DNA from: Actinomyces timonensis DSM 23838
GTDB lineage: Bacteria > Actinomycetota > Actinomycetes > Actinomycetales > Actinomycetaceae
Reading direction: 5' to 3'
NCBI RefSeq assembly: GCF_000295095.1
Contig: NZ_JH806632.1
Coordinates: 1,175,696 to 1,239,695 of the forward strand
DNA length: 64,000 nt
A model generated the notes under the pieces. That model searched no databases and was not told where the DNA came from. It saw nothing but the letters and a program-made list of their open reading frames with translations. Numbering within the stretch: position 1 is the stretch's first letter; the number at the start of each line of letters is the position of its first letter. The position numbers were made by a program, and so were the translations under genes. Of the stretch, positions 33,284 through 39,933 are shown piece after piece.

Positions 33284-34396
33284 ATGACCATCACCTCACC
33301 ACCTGCCCCTCAACTCCGCGACGGTGTGGAGAAGATCGTGGGCATGGAGGGACTGCCCCTCCTCCACGACACCGTCAGCGGCACCTACCACCGTGTGGGT
33401 GACCTCGCCTCGTCGATCATCGACCTTTTCGACGGGAAGCGCTCATCCGCCGACATCGCCTCGGCCGTCAATGCCCGGGGGCTGTCGGCCACTCCCGTGC
33501 GATCCGCGCATGTGGAGGCTCTCGCTCGCGGTCTGGCCAAGCACCAGCTCATGGTGGGTGGGGTCCCGCAGAAGCGCCGACGCACCGGGATAGACCGGAT
33601 GATGCCGCGTTTCATCATTTCCCGTGGCTTCGCGCGCGTGCTGGCCCCCGTGGTCGAACTCGTCCGTCCCCTGTACCGTCCAGTGCCGGTGGCGCTCGTG
33701 GTGATCGTCTCCCTTGCGGGCTATGCCGCAGGGCTGTGCACCATCGCCACGCACGGCCTGTCCCGAATGGCCGGGAACTCACCCGCGCAACTGGCCACTG
33801 TCGCCCTGCTGGCCCTGGTCATCCAACTCGTGGCGATCCTCTTCCACGAGTCCTGGCACGCCATTGTCTGCGGTCTGCATGGCCAGCCCGCCCGAGGACT
33901 AGGAGTCGCCCTGCTGTTCTGGGTCATGCCGGTGGCCTACGTGGACCGCACGGACGCCTACCGGTTGCGCCGACGCGCGCCGCGCGTCGCCATCGCCCTG
34001 GCCGGAATGGTCAATGACGGCTGGATCATGGGCGTGACCTCCATCGTCGCCGCGACCTCGGGCGGAACAACGCACCTCGTGGCCACCACGCTCCTGGGCT
34101 ACCAGCTCATCCTCCTCATCGCCAACCTCAATCCGCTGGCGCCATCGGACACGGTCAGCGCCATCGAGGCCGCCACCGGCGAGATCGACCTGCGCGGACG
34201 CGCTCGGACCACCATCATCTCAGCCCTACGCGGCAGGCGCTTGCCCAGCTATCTCTCCTGCTGCTCCCGCAGACGGAGGACCGCCTACATGGTCTACGGG
34301 GCGCTGTCCTACGCCTTCGCCGCCTGGATCGTCCTGGCCGTCATCTGGAGCATCTACCACTCGACCGAAGTCATTGTCCAAGGAGTCCCGTCATGA
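33284..34396 (+). CDS. M50-like membrane metalloprotease with N-terminal RRE/PqqD-like domain
   Basis: 370 residues from the ATG at 33284 (GGAG six bases ahead). Residues 18-95 look like a PqqD/RRE fold (LLHDTVSGTYHRVGD, then IIDLFDGKRSSADIA). The rest is polytopic with the zinc motif HESWH (His188, Glu189, His192) inside a membrane helix and NLNPLAPSDT as the likely third-ligand segment, as in site-2-type proteases. I infer that it recognises precursor leaders and removes them at the membrane. No other protease is present in the cluster. The stop overlaps the next start (ATGA). Confidence 0.72.
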   Translation: MTITSPPAPQLRDGVEKIVGMEGLPLLHDTVSGTYHRVGDLASSIIDLFDGKRSSADIASAVNARGLSATPVRSAHVEALARGLAKHQLMVGGVPQKRRRTGIDRMMPRFIISRGFARVLAPVVELVRPLYRPVPVALVVIVSLAGYAAGLCTIATHGLSRMAGNSPAQLATVALLALVIQLVAILFHESWHAIVCGLHGQPARGLGVALLFWVMPVAYVDRTDAYRLRRRAPRVAIALAGMVNDGWIMGVTSIVAATSGGTTHLVATTLLGYQLILLIANLNPLAPSDTVSAIEAATGEIDLRGRARTTIISALRGRRLPSYLSCCSRRRRTAYMVYGALSYAFAAWIVLAVIWSIYHSTEVIVQGVPS

Positions 34397-36807
34397 CCAC
34401 CATGACCATTCCTGACGTCAGTATCAGCCCCACCATCCTCACCCGCATCGGCGGCCTGCCCGTCGACGCGGTGCCGGGGGCCTCCGCCGAGATCGGCGCC
34501 TGCCTGGAGCGCCTCGACCACATCGAGGAGACCCTGGATGAGCTCGCGCAGCCGCTGATCGATCGCATCTTCGACGTCGTCCCGACAATCGAGGACCCCA
34601 AGGCCCGCAGGCTTGTGCTCCAGGCCAAGCGGCAGGTCTTCGCCGGCAAGGCGGTCCAAGCCAGGGCGGCCGAGGCCCTGCGGGCCAACGCCCCCGCTGG
34701 CGTTGCCAGCGCCTTCGATGCCTGGGAGGCCGTTCGCGCCGAGCGCGAGGACCTGGAGTCCCGGCTGGAGGCCTTGCTGGGCGCCGACGACGACGCGATG
34801 CGCGACGCCCTCACGCGCACCGTCTCCGACACCGCCTACCTGTCAAGCCTGGCCCTTGCCACGCCGGAGCTCGTTGATCGTCTCATCCACCACAAGCCCG
34901 GGAGGAAGCCCTCCGAGCGGCTGGTGCGCAGCCTGTACAACTACGCCACTCGCACGGCCCTCAAGACCAGTCCGTTCTCGGGGCTGACCACTGTCAACGT
35001 GGCCGGAGCCGTCGGTCGTGGGCGCTCAACCCAGACGGTGGCCATGCACCTGGCCTCCGGGCTCCTCCACCAGGCCGCACGCGATGGCGAGGCGCATCCG
35101 GGGCTCGTCCTCACGCCCTCCCCCGTTGGAAAGGTACCAGCCGAGGAGCACGACGAGCTCGTCATGCTGGCCCAGCACGTGCACCACGACGGCGTCATTT
35201 TCCGAGAGGAGCTCGTCGCCGGGGCCGAGTGGGCGATAGGCGAGTACAGCGACTCCTTCACCCCGGAGGTCTCCAACGCGCGTATCCGCCGCCACCTGGA
35301 GGCGGGGCTCTTGCGCGAGCAAGTGCCGTGGAAGCGCGGTGAGGAGCCCCTCGGCGCGCTGAGCACGGTCTTCCCCGAGGGGATCGGCGGGGTCAGTGTC
35401 GAGGACATGCTGGGGGCGCGCTCGGTCGGCCAGGAGTGCTCCCGCTCCGACGCCACCGGCCGCACCGATGCCCTGCGCCGGCTCAAGGACTTCTCCTCCC
35501 AGGTCTTCGACCGCGGTGAACTGGGGAGTCGTCCCAGCGGCCTGCTGTACGAGGATCGTGAGGCGCCCTTCGTGGTCCCCGATGTCCTCACAACGCCGGG
35601 ACTGCGCGAGGACCTGCACGACCTCGCCGAGATCACCTCGCCGTGGGTCTTCCGCTCCTTCGCCTACGATCTCATGGTTCGCCGCTTCGTCGAGCGCTAC
35701 GGCGTGGGAGGACGCTGCGACTCGCCATTGTCGTTCTGCATGGCCCTGGCGGTCGACAACGACGGCGATCCCGAGCTCTCTGCGGCCTTCAAGCAGAACA
35801 TGCGGGCCAGTGCTGACGAGGCGCAGCACCGCTCCCTCCTGCCCTGCGGAGGAACGGCCGCGCCGCGCCACATCGGGGTGATGCTCCAGCCGGTCGCCCC
35901 CACGTGGGAGGACCTCTCAGGCCCCAACCACCTCGTTGTCCTCAACAATTCGGGTAACGGCATCGGCGCCTACCAGGCCCGCTTCCACCGGCTCTTCGGC
36001 GAGCGCTTCCGGGCTGAGCTCGAGTCGGAGATCACCGGCCTGTGGCCGCGCGGACGAGTGCTCGAGCTGACCACCTGGGCCGAGTGCAATACCGGGCAGG
36101 CCGTCTGCTCCGGCGTCCTGCCCGAGCTCCAACTGCCCAGCGAGCCCACGTCACCGCGCGGTGTCGCCCTGGAGTCTCTCAGCCTGGTCCACGATCCGGC
36201 CACGGACTCCCTGGAGCTATGGGACGACGACGGACCGGTGGGACTCGCCTACCTGGGGCTGACCCCTCAGCACCTGCTCAACGGCTACCTCAGGTGGGTG
36301 GCGCTCCTGGCCGATCCGTGGGTCCGCTTCCCACCGATGACGGAGTCCTACAGGACACTCACCAGCGGGTACCAGCGGCTCGGGAACGGGGAGATCCGCC
36401 ACGAACCGAGAGAGATCATGGGACGGCGCCTGGTCACCCAGCGCGAGTCCTGGCGCATGACCCCCGCGACCCTCCTCGATGACACGGTGGAGGGGGATAC
36501 CCTGTCGATCCGCCGTGTCCACGAGTGGCGGCTCCGGCACGAGATCCCCGAGAAGGTCTTCATTCAGCAGCTCAACACAGGGGGAGGCACCACGAACGAT
36601 CGGCGCAAGCCCCAGTACGTGGACTTCGCCTCCCGCACCTCCCTGGCCTCCCTGTGGCACTGGCTCGATAGGCGGACCCGGGGAATCCGGATCACCGAGG
36701 CGCTTCCCGCCGTCGGGGAGCACCCCTTCCACGATCCTGCAGGACTGCCCCGCGTGAGCGAACTCGCGGTGTCACTGCGCTGGCCCAGGCAGGAGGCATG
36801 GCGATGA
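34393..36807 (+). CDS. LanB-type tRNA-dependent glutamylation protein (Lant_dehydr_N)
   Basis: An 804-residue protein matching the N-terminal module of split lantibiotic dehydratases. Typical segments are RSLYNYATRTALKTSPFSGL near residue 185, HLVVLNNSGNGIGAYQARF near 515 and the closing RRKPQYVDFASRTSLASL. The module transfers glutamate from glutamyl-tRNA to Ser or Thr side chains of the core so they can be eliminated to Dha or Dhb. It ends where full-length LanB proteins continue into the elimination domain, which here is the next gene. Confidence 0.88.
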   Translation: MTTMTIPDVSISPTILTRIGGLPVDAVPGASAEIGACLERLDHIEETLDELAQPLIDRIFDVVPTIEDPKARRLVLQAKRQVFAGKAVQARAAEALRANAPAGVASAFDAWEAVRAEREDLESRLEALLGADDDAMRDALTRTVSDTAYLSSLALATPELVDRLIHHKPGRKPSERLVRSLYNYATRTALKTSPFSGLTTVNVAGAVGRGRSTQTVAMHLASGLLHQAARDGEAHPGLVLTPSPVGKVPAEEHDELVMLAQHVHHDGVIFREELVAGAEWAIGEYSDSFTPEVSNARIRRHLEAGLLREQVPWKRGEEPLGALSTVFPEGIGGVSVEDMLGARSVGQECSRSDATGRTDALRRLKDFSSQVFDRGELGSRPSGLLYEDREAPFVVPDVLTTPGLREDLHDLAEITSPWVFRSFAYDLMVRRFVERYGVGGRCDSPLSFCMALAVDNDGDPELSAAFKQNMRASADEAQHRSLLPCGGTAAPRHIGVMLQPVAPTWEDLSGPNHLVVLNNSGNGIGAYQARFHRLFGERFRAELESEITGLWPRGRVLELTTWAECNTGQAVCSGVLPELQLPSEPTSPRGVALESLSLVHDPATDSLELWDDDGPVGLAYLGLTPQHLLNGYLRWVALLADPWVRFPPMTESYRTLTSGYQRLGNGEIRHEPREIMGRRLVTQRESWRMTPATLLDDTVEGDTLSIRRVHEWRLRHEIPEKVFIQQLNTGGGTTNDRRKPQYVDFASRTSLASLWHWLDRRTRGIRITEALPAVGEHPFHDPAGLPRVSELAVSLRWPRQEAWR

Positions 36808-37634
36808 CCGCGCGCTTCGACTGGTTGTACCTCAAGGTCTACTCCGGCGACGGCGACGACGTCGGGGCCCTGCTGCCAGCCGTCCTCGAGTGGAAGGCAT
36901 CCTTGCGCGGAGTCGACCGTTGGCACTTCCTGCGCTACATGGACACCGTCGGCCACCACCTCCGTGTGAGGCTGCGGGGCAGCATCGAGGATGTCGATAT
37001 CTGGTATGACGGGCTGCCCAGGCTCGAGGAGCTCATCGGGCGACGTCAGTCGCGGGAGATGCACAGGATCATCCCCGACCCACTGGTCGCCTCAGCGGGG
37101 AAGGGGCGGGGCGTGACAGTCTCGCTCTACTCCCCGGAACGCGCCAAGTACGGGGGAGCCCGGGGCATCGAGGACACCGAGATCTACTTCGAGAAGAGCT
37201 CGCAGGCCTGTGTCGATAACGAGGTCTGGGACTGGTCGCCGCTGCAGCGCCTTGCCTCCGCCACCGATTTCATCGGAGCCGTTGAGCGCGAGAGCGGTGA
37301 TGAGGAGGGAGTCTTGTCAGCCCGCATCGCCAACCGGTGGGCTGAGCGCCTCCGGTACGGCGGCCTCGAGCCGGACAAGATCCGGCGCGAGGCGGCGGCC
37401 CTCGATGAGCGTGTGAGAGCGCAGGCCGAACCGCCCACCGACTGGTCGGATCTCGCGCCGGTGGTCTCCAGGCTTGTGGCTGACCACGGGGATACCGCAG
37501 CGCCCCAGTTCCCTCTTGACCTCGTCCACATGCACATCAACCGAATCGGTCTCAACCCGCTTGAGGAGGCCCTCGCGGCGCATCTCAGCGGGGCCCGGAG
37601 CAATGATCACCTCTCATGGAAAGGTCTGTCATGA
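36804..37634 (+). CDS. LanB elimination-domain protein (SpaB_C / thiopeptide-type)
   Basis: 276 residues from the ATG at 36804, which has AGGAGG seven bases ahead and overlaps the previous stop (ATGA). It has the signature segments HFLRYMDTVGHHLRVRL (Arg44, Arg54, Arg56), SPERAKYGGARG and VHMHINRIG (His242, His244, Arg247), corresponding to the Arg and His residues used by NisB-type elimination domains. It should remove glutamate from glutamylated Ser/Thr to give dehydroamino acids. The [4+2] pyridine synthases of thiopeptides share this fold; retention of RY..HLR and HMHxNR favours elimination, but a cyclase role cannot be fully excluded. Confidence 0.78.
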   Translation: MTARFDWLYLKVYSGDGDDVGALLPAVLEWKASLRGVDRWHFLRYMDTVGHHLRVRLRGSIEDVDIWYDGLPRLEELIGRRQSREMHRIIPDPLVASAGKGRGVTVSLYSPERAKYGGARGIEDTEIYFEKSSQACVDNEVWDWSPLQRLASATDFIGAVERESGDEEGVLSARIANRWAERLRYGGLEPDKIRREAAALDERVRAQAEPPTDWSDLAPVVSRLVADHGDTAAPQFPLDLVHMHINRIGLNPLEEALAAHLSGARSNDHLSWKGLS

Positions 37635-38578
37635 ACACTGAGAACCTCGCACTCGAACTGCGAGACGTCCGCAAGCAGTACGACACCCCAGGAGGGCGGA
37701 TCGACGCCCTGGCGGGGATGACGCTCAGCGCTGAGCAGCACAAGATCCACGCCTTCCTCGGTCCTAATGGCGCCGGGAAGACCACCTCCCTGGAGATGGC
37801 TGTGGGCCTGAGGGCCCCCAGCTCCGGGACTGTGCGCACCCTCGGCCTCGACCCGCTCACGGCTCACAAGGAGCTCAGCCAGCGAGTGTCGATCCAGCCG
37901 CAGGAGGCGAAGATCTTCGAGCACCTGCGGGTCCGCGAGCTGGTGGAGCTATGGGCGTCGTTCTACCCCCGCCCTTACCCGGCGGACGCCGTCCTGGAGT
38001 CGTTGGAACTCACCCATGTCCTCGACCGCCAGGTCACCAAGCTGTCCGGCGGCACCCTGCAGCGCCTCAACGTGGCGCTGGCCATGGTCTCGAACCCTCA
38101 GGTCCTCATCCTGGACGAGCCCTCAACCGGGCTCGATCCCCGGGCGAGGGAGCAGCTGTGGTCAGTCCTCGGCTCGTGGCGGGACCGGGGTACCACGATC
38201 ATCCTGTCAACGCACTCGATGGAGGAGGCCACTGCCCTGGCCGACTCCGTGTTCATCGTGGACGCGGGCCGATGCGTCAATGCCGGTGATCCAGAGCATC
38301 TCATCTCCTCGCTCGCCGGAGGCCCGTCGGTGGTCTTCCAGGTTGCCGAGGCCCTCACCGAGGCCGAACGCACGCGGTTGCGGGCGCTTGGCGAGCTGAA
38401 CATCAAGCCTGACCGGACAGCCACACTGAACACCCTGCGCACGGACGAGGCCCTGCAGGTGCTCTCCCGTATCGGTGGGTGCCACAGCCTCAGCATTCAC
38501 CACCCCACCCTGGGCGATGCCTATCGCGCCGCCACCGGTAATGACCTTATCTCGACTAGCGACACGACAGGAGACTGA
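37631..38578 (+). CDS. ABC transporter ATP-binding protein
   Basis: 315 residues from the ATG at 37631, coupled to the previous stop (ATGA) with GGAAAGG six bases upstream. Walker A is FLGPNGAGKTTS, the signature loop is KLSGGTLQRLN (Thr for the usual Gln), Walker B is VLILDEPSTGLD and the H-loop is ILSTHSMEEA. The C-terminal 90 residues are an extension common in DrrA/CcmA-like exporters. With the next gene it forms the exporter, and possibly immunity, of the RiPP. Confidence 0.9.
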   Translation: MNTENLALELRDVRKQYDTPGGRIDALAGMTLSAEQHKIHAFLGPNGAGKTTSLEMAVGLRAPSSGTVRTLGLDPLTAHKELSQRVSIQPQEAKIFEHLRVRELVELWASFYPRPYPADAVLESLELTHVLDRQVTKLSGGTLQRLNVALAMVSNPQVLILDEPSTGLDPRAREQLWSVLGSWRDRGTTIILSTHSMEEATALADSVFIVDAGRCVNAGDPEHLISSLAGGPSVVFQVAEALTEAERTRLRALGELNIKPDRTATLNTLRTDEALQVLSRIGGCHSLSIHHPTLGDAYRAATGNDLISTSDTTGD

Positions 38579-38580
38579 CC

Positions 38581-39366
38581 ATGAGCACCATTGCCGCCGC
38601 GACCCCGGGTCGACTGACCAGCCCGCTCCTCCTCACGCACTGGAGGGAGCTGTCCCGAAGCCGTGCGAACTTCTACTTCGTCCTGGCCTTCCCCTTCCTC
38701 ATGTCGGGGATGTTCCTAGCGATGAACTCACTCCTCGCCTCCTCGATGAGCGGGACGGGCCCCGACTTCACCAGCCTGGTGGTTCCGCTCGCCCTCTGCC
38801 TGGCTCTGACAGGCACGTGCATGACCCTCACGTCCGGACCGATCGCCGAGTACCGGGACCAGGGAACCCTCCGAGTACTGGGCACCACCCCGGTCTCACG
38901 ATCGCAGTTCATCATGACCCACCTGGCGATCCGGGTAGTCCTGGCGATCACCTTGGCCGCGCTCGTCATCCTGTTCGGCGCCGCCTTCGACGCTGTGAGC
39001 ATCACGGCGGTGTGGAAGGCCGTCATCGTGGCAGTGCCCTCCTCGGTTCTCTTCCTCGGTCTGGGCTACATCATCGGCTCGTTGGTGGGTTCCGGGCAGG
39101 CCGCGACGAACATCGCGACCTTCGTCCAGCTCTTCACGATGTTCACCGGGGGAGTCGCCTTCCCGCAGAGCCTGCTGTCCGACTCGGTGCTGCGCATTCT
39201 CGATCTCCTTCCCACGACCTACTTCGGAGACCTGCTCTACTGGGTGGCGGGCAGCGACGTCCAGCGCCACAGCACCGTCATCGACTTCACGGTCGTAGCG
39301 ATCGCCGCAGCCATCGTCGTGCCCCTGGCCGTGCGCTTCTTCCGCTGGGAAAGCACCAGGAACTGA
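38581..39366 (+). CDS. ABC-2 type permease
   Basis: A 261-residue protein with six predicted helices; it starts LTHWRELSRSRANFYFVLAF and contains YRDQGTLRVLGTTPVSRSQF, the cytoplasmic coupling motif of ABC-2 permeases. It begins 2 bases after the ATPase stop with AGGAGAC ahead. Likely exports the mature peptide or protects the producer. Confidence 0.9.
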   Translation: MSTIAAATPGRLTSPLLLTHWRELSRSRANFYFVLAFPFLMSGMFLAMNSLLASSMSGTGPDFTSLVVPLALCLALTGTCMTLTSGPIAEYRDQGTLRVLGTTPVSRSQFIMTHLAIRVVLAITLAALVILFGAAFDAVSITAVWKAVIVAVPSSVLFLGLGYIIGSLVGSGQAATNIATFVQLFTMFTGGVAFPQSLLSDSVLRILDLLPTTYFGDLLYWVAGSDVQRHSTVIDFTVVAIAAAIVVPLAVRFFRWESTRN

Positions 39367-39377
39367 GGGAGAGGGCG

Positions 39378-39914
39378 ATGGACAAGGTGATAGCAACGTC
39401 GTGGACGACGGACTCGGAGGACGTGGATCTGGGCATGGAGGATCTGCTAGCCCGCGTGCGCTCCGTGCTTGACGGCGAGGACATGTGCGTCCTGGGCACG
39501 CTCGAGGGCTGCGGGTCCCGGCTCACGCCCTGCTTCTTCGGCGCCCTGCGGGACCTCGGTCTCGTCTTCGTCTCGTCAAGGGGCTCACGGCACGTGAGGA
39601 ACATGGAGGCTGATCGCCGGTGCTCGGCGCTGGTCGTCATCCCCCCCGCGGGGGACGGGAGCCGTCTGGTCTCCCTCCAGGTCATCGGTAGAGTCTGCGA
39701 GCCCCGTGGGCGCAGGCGCCTGGCCGCCCTGCGCGCCTTCGCCGGGCGCGCGGCCAGTCACTTGCCAGCGGCCGCCAGCGGGATCTCCAAGCTCATGGAC
39801 AAGCGGGTCTTCGTCCTGGAGCCCGATCGCATCGAGTTCCTCGACACGGGACTGAGCCGAGAGTCCATCGTGCTGCGCCGCGGCTGGCAGGACATGGAGC
39901 GCGACGCTGCCTGA
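39378..39914 (+). CDS. Pyridoxamine 5'-phosphate oxidase-like flavin protein
   Basis: A 178-residue split-barrel protein: LDGEDMCVLGTLEGCGSRLT, then FFGALRDLGLVFVSSRGSRH and VSLQVIGRVCEP are typical of small FMN- or F420-binding PNPOx-fold proteins. GGGAGAGGGCG precedes the ATG, 11 bases after the permease. It may act as a tailoring reductase or oxidase on the RiPP, or be a neighbour outside the cluster. It is the last plus-strand gene before the opposed flippase gene, only 19 bases away. Confidence 0.68.
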   Translation: MDKVIATSWTTDSEDVDLGMEDLLARVRSVLDGEDMCVLGTLEGCGSRLTPCFFGALRDLGLVFVSSRGSRHVRNMEADRRCSALVVIPPAGDGSRLVSLQVIGRVCEPRGRRRLAALRAFAGRAASHLPAAASGISKLMDKRVFVLEPDRIEFLDTGLSRESIVLRRGWQDMERDAA

Positions 39915-39933
39915 GGACGGGATCGTCGACGCT

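Noticed and set aside
36804-37634. [4+2] pyridine synthase (making the cluster a classical thiopeptide)
   Set aside because: The protein keeps the RY..HLR, RAKYGG and HMHxNR elements expected for the elimination domain, and without it the pathway would have no elimination step. A cyclase role is noted as an alternative.
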